This document shows, one piece after another, positions 30,562 through 35,873 of a stretch of DNA of 35,873 nucleotides. This DNA comes from a virus. The DNA is taken from positions 1-35,873 of IMG/VR virus record IMGVR_UViG_3300017917_002785; one strand, 5' to 3'. Made by a program: the position numbers and the translations under genes. The notes beneath the pieces were generated by a model. The model was given only the letters and a program-made list of their open reading frames with translations, ran no database searches and was not told the origin of the DNA. Every line of letters starts with the position of its first letter. The stretch's first letter is position 1.

Positions 30562-30901
30562 ACCTGAAGATTTAAATCCAAGAGGGACTTTATTTGGAGG
30601 ACGACTACTTCAATGGATCGACGAGGAAGGAGCAATATTTGCAATGTGTCAGTTAAATAGTGCAAATATTGTTACAAAGATAATGTCCGAGGTTGATTTT
30701 GTTAGAACCGCACATGTTGGGGATGTTATTGAATTTGGGATGGAATTGATTAGTTTTGGTAGGACTTCAGTCACAATAGGATGTGATGTTAGAAACAAAA
30801 ATACTATGGAATCAATAACCAAAGTCGATAAAATTGTATTTGTATTATTAGACAAAAATGGTAGACCAACTCCGCACGGAAAACAAATGCCAAATGATTG
30901 A
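30533..30901 (+). CDS. Acyl-CoA thioesterase, hotdog fold
   Basis: A 122-residue protein (ATG 30533; an in-frame GTG lies one codon earlier). The hotdog signature NPRGTLFGGRLLQWIDEEGA (15-34) with the helix acid Asp30/Glu31, VDFVRTAHVGDVIEFGMEL and GRTSVTIGCDVRNKN is that of the YciA-type acyl-CoA thioesterases, which hydrolyse acyl-CoA to free acid and CoA. The host-type end KNGRPTPHGKQMP is also typical of cellular members. In a phage it could shift lipid or CoA pools, or protect against acyl damage; no neighbour explains it. It overlaps both adjacent genes, so it belongs to the same polycistronic unit. Confidence 0.85.
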   Translation: MIYRTRKLIKPEDLNPRGTLFGGRLLQWIDEEGAIFAMCQLNSANIVTKIMSEVDFVRTAHVGDVIEFGMELISFGRTSVTIGCDVRNKNTMESITKVDKIVFVLLDKNGRPTPHGKQMPND

Positions 30902-31085
30902 TATTAAAAAAATCTTAGAAGAAGATGGCCTTGTTAGAAAATTTGAAGGGTGTGCACCTGAAGGGTTCATATTAGTCCATGAAAAAACTTTGGAGGACCT
31001 CAGAGACATGGATCTTTGGATCGAATGGAGAAATGGGAGGGTAACAATTAAAGATTTAAATAAAAAGAACTTTGATGATATCTAA
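30894..31085 (+). CDS. Unknown 63-residue protein
   Basis: I choose ATG 30894 (MIDIKKILEEDGLVRKFEGC), which overlaps the thioesterase stop by eight bases; a longer frame from 30858 is open but lies inside the thioesterase gene. The product is acidic, with PEGFILVHEKTLEDLRDMD in the middle. No family recognised. Confidence 0.55.
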   Translation: MIDIKKILEEDGLVRKFEGCAPEGFILVHEKTLEDLRDMDLWIEWRNGRVTIKDLNKKNFDDI

Positions 31086-31143
31086 AAATGTATTATCTTT
31101 TAAAAAACTGAATCCGTTAGATTACATATTGTTGTTTAGCGAG

Positions 31144-31228
31144 TGATGATCAAACTGGTGTATCCGTCTGCAGCGGTGAACGGAAGTGCACTCCTAGGTT
31201 TTGTATCCCCACCAGTCCCTGATCATTT
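31144..31228 (+). ncRNA. Candidate structured RNA or 5' leader element upstream of the HAD gene
   Basis: The 155-base gap holds a GC-richer block closed by two perfect helices: ATGATCA (31146-31152) with TGATCAT (31220-31226), and CTGGTG (31155-31160) with CACCAG (31210-31215). Inside lie a TCCG/CGGA helix (31163-31166 with 31181-31184) and palindromes CTGCAG, AGTGCACT and CCTAGG. The closing stem ends 14 bases before ATG 31241, so it may be a cis-acting leader, or a stand-alone RNA. It matches no riboswitch or ribozyme consensus that I can recall. The AT-rich 31086-31143 shows nothing definite. Confidence 0.5.
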
Positions 31229-31240
31229 TAAATTAAGACC

Positions 31241-31633
31241 ATGAATAAAGTAATAAAAAATCCAACCCTTTTCGTCGATATTGACGGAACATTAGTTAAG
31301 TACCGAAAGTTTAATGAATTAGCAACCTCGGTCCTTACTCCAATTCAAGATGTTATTGATTATGTAAACGACCATTATGATTCGGGTTCGATTGTAATTA
31401 TCACCACAGCCCGTCCAGAGAGTTATAGGGACCTAACCATTCAAGAATTAAGTGAAGTTGGAGTAAAGTATCATCAAATTGTTATGGACTGTGGAAGAGG
31501 TACAAGAGTTGTTTTAAATGACATGGACCCTGAAAATCCAATCCAACGAGCTGTTGGAATAAACTTTGTTAGAGATGAAGGATTTAAATCAATCAGAGAA
31601 AAGCCAAACGTCAATTCATATGAGTCAAACTAA
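31241..31633 (+). CDS. Small HAD-superfamily phosphatase
   Basis: A 130-residue HAD core without a cap domain. Motif I is LFVDIDGTLVKY (Asp13, Asp15), motif II IVIITTARPES (Thr55/Thr56), and the C-terminal acidic motif is VVLNDMDPENP. The TAR sequence in motif II is typical of small phosphatases seen in phages and in sugar-phosphate or capsule pathways (for example the LNS2/HAD hydrolase type). Substrate cannot be told. It follows the structured leader and ends with a 14-base overlap with the DUF2061 gene. Confidence 0.8.
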   Translation: MNKVIKNPTLFVDIDGTLVKYRKFNELATSVLTPIQDVIDYVNDHYDSGSIVIITTARPESYRDLTIQELSEVGVKYHQIVMDCGRGTRVVLNDMDPENPIQRAVGINFVRDEGFKSIREKPNVNSYESN

Positions 31634-31952
31634 AGTACAAATCAAGCGACATTTATTGAAAACCATAAGTTATAGAATCTTAAGTAGTTTAATTGGATTT
31701 TTGATTTTATATATTACAACAAAAAATTTTAAAATTAGTATTTCTTTTAGTTTATCCGAATTTTTATTTAAACCTCTTGTATATTTTATACATGAAAGAG
31801 TTTGGTATAAATGGATTAAATTTGGTGTTATTAAAGAACCTGAAAAAAAGAAAAAATCAACAGGTTTAACTGAAGGTAAAATTAAAACACAATCATCCCC
31901 ACCACCAGTGCCTCAAGGTAAAAAAGTTTTAAATTATAGTTCAAATAGATAA
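31620..31952 (+). CDS. DUF2061 membrane protein
   Basis: I choose ATG 31620, giving 110 residues; the longer frame from 31566 would lie inside the HAD gene. The DUF2061 pattern is visible: KRHLLKTISYRILSSLIGFL, then LYITTKNFKISISFSLSEFL, then KPLVYFIHERVWYKWIKFG, giving two membrane helices with a conserved HERVW. Function of this family is unknown. A Lys/Pro-rich tail (about 80-110) is an addition. A strong terminator follows directly. Confidence 0.8.
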   Translation: MSQTKVQIKRHLLKTISYRILSSLIGFLILYITTKNFKISISFSLSEFLFKPLVYFIHERVWYKWIKFGVIKEPEKKKKSTGLTEGKIKTQSSPPPVPQGKKVLNYSSNR

Positions 31953-31977
31953 CCGAGATATTTCTCGGTTTTTTTAT
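31950..31977 (+). terminator. Intrinsic terminator after the DUF2061 gene
   Basis: AACCGAGA / TCTCGGTT stem with a four-base loop and a seven-T run begins at the stop codon of the DUF2061 gene. Confidence 0.9.
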
Positions 31978-31986
31978 TTAACGGGG

Positions 31987-31993
31987 TATTTAT
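31987..31993 (+). promoter_or_regulatory. TATTTAT promoter-like element upstream of the M23 gene
   Basis: GGTATTTATT lies eight bases before ATG 32002 and immediately follows a terminator, which makes it the only candidate promoter element in the 49-base gap. Confidence 0.5.
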
Positions 31994-32001
31994 TATCATA
32001 T

Positions 32002-33273
32002 ATGGATAAAAATATATTAGAAATATTAGAATCTTATAAATCGATTCAGAATCTTAAAAAAGATTTACGTAATGGTATTAATGAAGTATCATCAGCGTCT
32101 CCTGATTTGCTTGGTGGGAAATCTGTAAATATTCCAAATGATGGTGCACATGTTGGTCAATCTGGTTGGCAAAGTGGAAACGCTTGGGATATTGCAGCCA
32201 AAATTGGTGATCCGGTATACGCAATTGCGTCAGGTACGGTACAAACATTTAATGATTATGGTTCAACTGTAGTTAAAAAAGATGGTAAAAAATTATTCGG
32301 TATTGGATTTACTGTTGATAGTGATAATAATTTACCAGATGTATATTATGCTCATTTAAAAGACGCTCAAATTAAAAGGGGTGACCATATAGAATGTGGT
32401 CAACTTTTAGGTTATGTTATGGATTTTCCTGATAGCTCATATGACCATGTACATATTGGTGTGGAGTCAGGTCATAATATTAGAGAATTTTTAAATTCTG
32501 ATGGTTCATTAAAATGTGCTAGCGGTAGAAAATTGGATATTCAAAATTTATCACAATCAAATTCTACAGATAGTAATGAAACAAGTTTGAATAATGACAA
32601 AAATGGAATAATATATGATTTAGTTAAAAATATAATTGGCGGATTAACAGGGTTGAAAGAAGAAAGGGTCTATTCTAATTTTGGGAAAAACGTGATTCAC
32701 CGTAGCGGAGATGTTATTATACCGAAAGATGGTAATCAAAAAATTTATAGTCCAGTAAATGGTGTGGTTAATAACACAAAATATCTTTCGTCTTGTAAGA
32801 ATCAAATAATAATTCAACATAAAATTGACGGTTCAACATATTATACTGTATTCTGTGGAATCACAAATCCATCTGTAGGTGATGGTAAATCAATTAAACA
32901 AGGAACTCTTTTAGGTACAACTGATGAAGATGTGAGAGTCAGTGTTTACGATTCGATGTTTGATAGAGAATATATTTCAACGTATTTAAATAAAGAAAAT
33001 AAATCAAATAAACAAACTTCATCTAAACCTGAATATAATAAATCAAAAAGCTATCGTGCAACACATGACTTGGCAGATATTTTTATGGCACCGTTAAGAT
33101 CATTTGAAGACAAGATAGATAGTAATGGTGAAGTGATTCAAAAAAGGTGGTCAAGAGTCGGAGATAAAGAACAACCAGAACCTTGGTTAAACAAATATAG
33201 TGCAACATACAATCCTGAAAAACAAGGAAAAAAATTAAAAGAAAACGTAGAAAAAATCAAAAGATTATTATAA
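32002..33273 (+). CDS. M23 (LytM-type) peptidase with a second, degenerate M23 domain
   Basis: A 423-residue protein. Domain 1 (about 40-175) is a complete LytM-like zinc peptidase: GAHVGQSG with NAWDIAAKIGDPVYA (His and Asp ligands), VYYAHLKDAQIKRGD, and YDHVHIGVES (the H-x-H). Such enzymes cut peptidoglycan cross-links. Domain 2 (about 215-330) has the same fold pattern (DGNQKIYSPVNGVVNN, YYTVFCGITNPSVGDGKSIKQG, LLGTTDEDVRVSVYD), but the H-x-H has become VRVSV, so it should be inactive or structural. No signal peptide. The first 28 residues form a helix ending G-I-N-E, the same I-N-E as the capsid cleavage site, which suggests that it could be packaged or be a virion protein that helps entry. 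A terminator follows. Confidence 0.85.
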   Translation: MDKNILEILESYKSIQNLKKDLRNGINEVSSASPDLLGGKSVNIPNDGAHVGQSGWQSGNAWDIAAKIGDPVYAIASGTVQTFNDYGSTVVKKDGKKLFGIGFTVDSDNNLPDVYYAHLKDAQIKRGDHIECGQLLGYVMDFPDSSYDHVHIGVESGHNIREFLNSDGSLKCASGRKLDIQNLSQSNSTDSNETSLNNDKNGIIYDLVKNIIGGLTGLKEERVYSNFGKNVIHRSGDVIIPKDGNQKIYSPVNGVVNNTKYLSSCKNQIIIQHKIDGSTYYTVFCGITNPSVGDGKSIKQGTLLGTTDEDVRVSVYDSMFDREYISTYLNKENKSNKQTSSKPEYNKSKSYRATHDLADIFMAPLRSFEDKIDSNGEVIQKRWSRVGDKEQPEPWLNKYSATYNPEKQGKKLKENVEKIKRLL

Positions 33274-33306
33274 TAAAAAAACCCATCGAAAGATGGGTTT
33301 TTTTAT
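33274..33306. terminator. Bidirectional terminator between M23 and lipoprotein genes
   Basis: AAAAAAACCCATC / GATGGGTTTTTTT stem with a GAAA loop between convergent genes. Confidence 0.92.
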
Positions 33307-33325
33307 TTCTATACGGAAAGTTATA

Positions 33326-33505
33326 TTATTTAACTTCATCCGCTTTAGGAGTCTCAGCGTTTACTGAATCTACAGAAACAACTGTAGAATCTACTTTAGT
33401 TGAGTCAGTTGCTACAGCAGTTGAATCAGTACTTACTTCGGTTGATGTTCCTGTACCACAAGATACCAATGCCACGATTGATAAGATTGCAAGGATTTTT
33501 TTCAT
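33326..33505 (-). CDS. Small Ser/Thr/Val/Asp-rich lipoprotein
   Basis: A 59-residue frame that starts at ATG 33505 with MKKILAILSIVALVSCG: a lipoprotein signal with lipobox LVSC (Cys16). The rest is a low-complexity chain of repeated TDST/VDST units (for example STDSTAVATDSTKVDST), likely extended and exposed. Bacteroidetes genomes carry similar tiny lipoproteins. Being lipid-anchored, it would sit in the cell envelope of the infected host. A TATTTAT element (33551-33557) lies 45 bases upstream, farther than for other genes. Lipoproteins on phages often act in superinfection exclusion, but here that is only a possibility. Confidence 0.75.
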   Translation of the reverse strand: MKKILAILSIVALVSCGTGTSTEVSTDSTAVATDSTKVDSTVVSVDSVNAETPKADEVK

Positions 33506-33603
33506 GTTTTTCTTTTTTTAGTTTAATGTTAATTAATAACTTATTAGAATATAAATATACTATAAATTGATTGATAAGTCAAATATTAGTTGTATTTTTT
33601 TTG

Positions 33604-33688
33604 CGGAAAGTGTTGGATTCGAACCAACGGGGCTATTACACCCAACGCCTTAGCAGAGCGCCCGTTTAAACCACTCACGCAACTTTCC
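33604..33688 (-). tRNA. tRNA-Ser (GCT)
   Basis: Acceptor GGAAAGT/ACTTTCC with discriminator G, anticodon loop CTGCTAA (anticodon GCT, codons AGC/AGU), a long variable arm TGGG-loop-CCC(C) as expected for serine, and T-arm GTTGG-TTCGAAT-CCAAC. No CCA encoded (CAA follows the discriminator). Confidence 0.93.
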
Positions 33689-33700
33689 ATTTTTTAAATG

Positions 33701-33774
33701 TTGGAGTAGGTGGACTCGAACCACCGACCTTCTCGGTATCAGCGAGATGCTCTAACCAACTGAGCTATACTCCA
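33701..33774 (-). tRNA. tRNA-Ile (GAT)
   Basis: Acceptor TGGAGTA/TACTCCA with discriminator A, D-arm GCTC/GAGC, anticodon loop CTGATAC (GAT), T-arm GGTGG-TTCGAGT-CCACC. No CCA encoded. Confidence 0.92.
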
Positions 33775-33780
33775 ATAAAA

Positions 33781-33916
33781 GAAGATAGAAGCAACCATTT
33801 ATTTATTCGGTCATCCAAGGATGACAAGGGTTTACGGCTCGGGTTACATCACGCATAGACCATTCTCCCGATATTCTGCGACGCCCTACGGGTTTCTACC
33901 CGACTTCTCTATCTTC
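33781..33916 (-). ncRNA. Candidate structured RNA in the tRNA cluster
   Basis: The ends of this 136-base block are perfectly complementary: GAAGATAG at the 5' end (33916-33909) with CTATCTTC at the 3' end (33788-33781). Inside are a hairpin CGGGT-AGAA-ACCCG and a hairpin GTCATC-CTTG-GATGAC, plus CGCA/TGCG and TCGG/CCGA helices. It is far richer in G and C than the surrounding non-coding DNA. A TATCTTTG box on the same strand (33928-33921) lies five bases upstream, after a terminator. It contains no plausible reading frame and matches no RNA family that I can name. It may be co-transcribed with tRNA-Ile and tRNA-Ser downstream. Confidence 0.6.
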
Positions 33917-33920
33917 AACA

Positions 33921-33928
33921 CAAAGATA
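33921..33928 (-). promoter_or_regulatory. TATCTTTG box upstream of the candidate RNA and two tRNAs
   Basis: A perfect TAnnTTTG box in the minus direction, but a TTTG exactly 20 bases upstream is missing. It lies between the ferritin-gene terminator and the candidate RNA, where a promoter for the RNA/tRNA unit is expected. Confidence 0.5.
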
Positions 33929-33933
33929 CAAAA

Positions 33934-33972
33934 AAAATCCCCCTGATTCTAATTCAGAGGGATTTTTTATTA
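33934..33972 (-). terminator. Intrinsic terminator after the ferritin-like gene
   Basis: AATCCC-CTGA / TCAG-GGGATT stem (one bulge) with A-run on the left and T-run on the right, 15 bases past the ferritin stop. Confidence 0.85.
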
Positions 33973-33986
33973 AAAAATTTTCTCAA

Positions 33987-34568
33987 TTAGAAATATGTTT
34001 GTTCGAAATAAAGAATTTGGAATTTATCACTAGTATCAACTAAATGTAACCCATTAATCAAATCATTATATTCAACAACCGCTCCCTTCTGAATTTTTCT
34101 GAATTTAGTCAAAACATCAAATGTTGTTATATCATCAGAAAATACATCCTGTGAATCTTTATTATATTCTTTCATCAAACCTAACTCCATCTCATATGCA
34201 CCATGAATAATATCCTCCAAACTGTTAAAGGTGTGTGTTGTTTTTGTGGTTGGAATGTTAGGAATAATGTTAAAATCTGTCATGTATTTTTGTAATGTTT
34301 CCGCATGTTCCAATTCATCTTTGGCCTCATTCTCAAAAAACGCAGCGGCTTTCTTATAATTCATATCGTTACACCAGTTAGTTGCATCTCTATAATAATA
34401 GTGTGCGGTGTATTCGTCTTTGATTCTATCTGTTAAGATTTTAACAACCTTATCACTTAACTTATACAATTTTGGTTCTTTTGATGATTTCACTTTATCA
34501 TCAGATTTTTGTTCTCCAAGCATCATAGCCTTGAACAATTGTTCCTTAGTCATTGTTACTTTATCCAT
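33987..34568 (-). CDS. Ferritin-like di-iron protein
   Basis: The open frame runs back into the tRNA at 34604-34675, so I place the start at ATG 34568, which follows a TATTTAT element (34573-34579) by four bases; the product is 193 residues. The four-helix ferritin core is visible: DRIKDEYTAHYYYRDATNW (Glu52, His56), ENEAKDELEHAETLQKYM (Glu85-x-x-His88), a long linker, YEMELGLMKEYNKDS and KGAVVEYNDLIN. Ferritins oxidise and store iron or protect DNA from radicals. The N-terminal 19 residues form a helix ending M-L-G-E, followed by a Lys/Ser/Asp linker, unlike normal ferritins and fitting the (I/L)-x-E pattern. It lies within the tRNA cluster. Confidence 0.82.
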   Translation of the reverse strand: MDKVTMTKEQLFKAMMLGEQKSDDKVKSSKEPKLYKLSDKVVKILTDRIKDEYTAHYYYRDATNWCNDMNYKKAAAFFENEAKDELEHAETLQKYMTDFNIIPNIPTTKTTHTFNSLEDIIHGAYEMELGLMKEYNKDSQDVFSDDITTFDVLTKFRKIQKGAVVEYNDLINGLHLVDTSDKFQILYFEQTYF

Positions 34569-34572
34569 AACA

Positions 34573-34579
34573 ATAAATA
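34573..34579 (-). promoter_or_regulatory. TATTTAT promoter-like element upstream of the ferritin-like gene
   Basis: ATATATTTATTG lies between the tRNA (CAT) and the ferritin ATG, four bases before the start codon. It helps to decide the start at 34568. Confidence 0.45.
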
Positions 34580-34603
34580 TATCGATAAATAAGAAATATT
34601 TTG

Positions 34604-34675
34604 TAGCGATAGGTGGATTTGAACCACCGACAACTTGGATATGAATCAAGTGCTCTACCTCTGAGCTATATCGCC
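34604..34675 (-). tRNA. tRNA with CAT anticodon (Met, or Ile2 if lysidine-modified)
   Basis: Acceptor GGCGATA/TATCGCT (G1-U72 pair), D-arm GCTC/GAGC, anticodon loop TTCATAT, T-arm GGTGG-TTCAAAT-CCACC, discriminator A and no CCA. The top pair of the anticodon stem is mismatched (A/C). Sequence alone does not tell Met from Ile2. Confidence 0.88.
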
Positions 34676-34680
34676 ATTTG

Positions 34681-34752
34681 TAGTCCCATTAGGACTCGAA
34701 CCCAAACTCCGAAGTCCGTAGCTTCGTGTGCTATCCGTTACACCATAAGACC
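34681..34752 (-). tRNA. tRNA-Arg (ACG)
   Basis: Acceptor GGTCTTA/TGGGACT (with three G-U pairs), D-arm GTGT/GCAC, anticodon CGAAG-CTACGGA-CTTCG (ACG), T-arm TTGGG-TTCGAGT-CCTAA, discriminator A and no CCA. Reading of CGC and CGA would need host TadA to make inosine. Confidence 0.9.
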
Positions 34753-34767
34753 GTTGTAATAAAGATT

Positions 34768-34959
34768 TTATTTATTACTCTCTTCCATACATTTTGGACA
34801 CATTCCATCAACTTTACTTACCGAATGTGTTGAACAAAGGTCTCTTTGAATTGCTTCTGATATAGATTTTCCAAACCATTCTTTCCATTCTTCAAAAGTG
34901 AATTTACTTTCAGGATGGTCATAAAGAAAATCTTTATATTGCGTTTCAAGTGTTGCCAT
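34768..34959 (-). CDS. Small protein with C-terminal zinc-binding motif
   Basis: I choose ATG 34959 (MATLETQYKDFLYDHPESKF); longer starts (34968, 35001) lie inside the HNH gene. The 63-residue product has a helical FTFEEWKEWFG part and a tail with CSTH...GMCPKCM, enough for a small zinc site. No family known to me. It overlaps the end of the HNH gene by 14 bases and ends before tRNA-Arg. Confidence 0.6.
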   Translation of the reverse strand: MATLETQYKDFLYDHPESKFTFEEWKEWFGKSISEAIQRDLCSTHSVSKVDGMCPKCMEESNK

Positions 34960-35614
34960 AATTTTCATAAAATTTGATCCATTTTCTAATTGCGTTATCA
35001 CTCACACCATATTTACGACCTGTTTCAGAATAACCAAAATTATTAACTTCATTTATTAAAACAGAATATTCAGGTCGATCAACCATTCTTTTAGAAAGAT
35101 AATTCTGAATTTTTTTATCATTCATTATTTTCCTATACTCATCTTTTTTTAATTTACTTTTTTGCTTACCACAATGAGTATCTAATGTTGCATTACAATT
35201 AGGACAAACAATTCTAAGATTTTCAATTCTATTATCATTCCAAACACCATTTTTATGGTCTAAAATTAAAGACATTTTTTTACCATTCCAAATTTCATTT
35301 TGACCACATATCTCACATTTTTTTTCTTTTAGACCTTCTTTATATAATCTTTCTTTAAGATGACCTCTGCTGTAGGTTGAATTTTCAACCAGGTACTCAT
35401 TTAAATTTTTTTTTATAAAGATATTTTTATAGTCATTCAATTTTTCTTTTCGTACATTATCCGAATCAAAATGACTCACATCTAAATTATATTTCTCAAC
35501 ATAATTTTTTAATGTTTTGAAATTACCTCCAGCGGATCTTAGTCCTAATTTTTTTAATGTTTCGGTATAAGTTCTACTCTCTTTTATTATTTTTTCTAAT
35601 TTTGTTTTTTCCAT
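34946..35614 (-). CDS. HNH endonuclease with zinc ribbon and helix-turn-helix ends
   Basis: A 222-residue protein. The HNH core is complete: KKCEICGQNEIWNGKKM, LILDHKNGVWNDNR (the DH of the first H), IENLRIVCPNCNATLDTHCGK (N and second H), with CxxC pairs that bind structural zinc. Flanking DNA-binding helices lie at both ends: TYTETLKKLGLRSAGGNFKT at the N-terminus and YSETGRKYGVSDNAIRKWIK at the C-terminus. This is the widespread phage HNH type, often a free-standing homing endonuclease. Its place within a tRNA cluster fits mobile behaviour. A TATTTAT element (35630-35636) precedes the start. Confidence 0.9.
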   Translation of the reverse strand: MEKTKLEKIIKESRTYTETLKKLGLRSAGGNFKTLKNYVEKYNLDVSHFDSDNVRKEKLNDYKNIFIKKNLNEYLVENSTYSRGHLKERLYKEGLKEKKCEICGQNEIWNGKKMSLILDHKNGVWNDNRIENLRIVCPNCNATLDTHCGKQKSKLKKDEYRKIMNDKKIQNYLSKRMVDRPEYSVLINEVNNFGYSETGRKYGVSDNAIRKWIKFYENYGNT

Positions 35615-35661
35615 AATCGAACCTTTATTATAAATATCTCGAACTATGGAAAAAATTATTG

Positions 35662-35733
35662 ATGCTCCGTTTGGATTCGAACCAAAACCAAATCAGTCAA
35701 AGTGATTTATGCTAACCATTACACTACGAAGCA
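35662..35733 (-). tRNA. tRNA-Gln (TTG)
   Basis: Acceptor TGCTTCG/CGGAGCA, D-arm GTGT...GCAT, anticodon AATCA-CTTTGAC-TGATT (TTG), T-arm TTTGG-TTCGAAT-CCAAA, discriminator T and no CCA. Confidence 0.92.
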
Positions 35734-35804
35734 ATTTAGACAGATATTAAAGGACGTATTATTCCTCTCATTATCCTTCGAGATGAAAAGCGTGTGTCTG
35801 TTTG

Positions 35805-35873
35805 TGGACTCTACAGGACTTGAACCTGTGACCTTATCATTATGAGTGATCTGCTCTAACCAACTGAGCTAAG
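35805..35873 (-). tRNA. tRNA-Met (CAT), cut by the right window edge
   Basis: T-arm ACAGG-TTCAAGT-CCTGT, anticodon loop CTCATAA (CAT), D-arm AGCTC/GAGC, 3' acceptor AGAGTCC with discriminator A and no CCA; the 5' acceptor strand lies past the window end. The stretch between this and tRNA-Gln (35734-35804) shows no supported feature. Confidence 0.85.

Noticed and set aside
34569-34649. Upstream extension of the ferritin frame by 27 codons
   Set aside because: It would translate part of the tRNA at 34604-34675; the ATG at 34568 after a TATTTAT element is the better start.
35734-35804. Possible small RNA between tRNA-Gln and tRNA-Met
   Set aside because: Only weak four-base helices and no promoter or terminator; not enough to call.
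1-35873. CRISPR arrays, insertion sequences, integrase or att sites
   Set aside because: No regularly spaced repeats, transposase or integrase genes, or tRNA-end duplications were found; the only direct repeats are the two in-frame 30-bp tandems.

Overview
The window reads as a large T4-like (myovirus-type) phage genome whose host is a member of the Bacteroidetes, most likely the Flavobacteriia. The phage assignment rests on a contiguous minus-strand head and packaging block with T4 gene order: gp17-like terminase, gp20-like portal, two small genes at the gp67/gp68 position, gp21-like prohead protease, gp22-like scaffold and gp23-like major capsid protein. The host assignment rests on the AT-rich, Shine-Dalgarno-poor gene starts, promoters of the TTTG-N20-TATCTTTG type, a Bacteroidetes-style bS21, and a Bacteroidetes-only outer-membrane receptor type.

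Layout. 1-456: partial endonuclease-like gene. 553-15796 (minus strand): head and packaging operons plus accessory structural or unknown genes, a nucleotidyltransferase and a KTSC protein, interrupted by a plus-strand bS21 gene at 5534-5719. 15858-18477: divergent hsp20 and a ClpC-like AAA+ unfoldase, sharing a control region with three TGACA/TGTCA dyads. 18520-21522: an unknown gene, a zinc-ribbon metallopeptidase, an M20/M28-type peptidase and an unknown gene. 21596-23055: tmRNA, smpB and a translationally coupled secreted glucosaminidase. 23219-26515: a full-length Oar-like TonB-dependent receptor. 26576-33505: a second zincin, small membrane proteins, an AEP-primase-like protein, a minimal CCA-adding nucleotidyltransferase, two HAD phosphatases, an acyl-CoA thioesterase, a DUF2061 protein, an M23 endopeptidase and a small lipoprotein. 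33604-35873 (minus strand): six tRNAs, a candidate structured RNA, a ferritin-like gene and an HNH endonuclease.

How the genes may work together. The most striking theme is translation and protein quality control: phage bS21, tmRNA with SmpB, a ClpC-like unfoldase that keeps an IGF ClpP-docking tripeptide, Hsp20, a zinc peptidase, tRNAs without encoded CCA, and a CCA-adding enzyme. The tmRNA tag frame reads GNTFAKLAA and then runs on for LGLTKEAAVVGA before its stop, so the usual terminal LAA degron would be buried. I regard this set as the best candidate for an undescribed system. A second theme is possible co-packaged enzymes: several non-structural proteins begin with short helices ending in the same (I/L)-x-E pattern at which the capsid protein seems to be cut by the prohead protease. 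A third is remodelling of the host surface by the phage-borne receptor, glucosaminidase, lipoprotein and membrane proteins.

Two promoter classes are visible: the host-type TTTG-N20-TATCTTTG, in two cases only four bases before the ATG, and a recurrent sense-strand TATTTAT element upstream of at least sixteen genes that looks like a phage-specific (late?) promoter. All functional calls come from reading the sequence; no database search was run.
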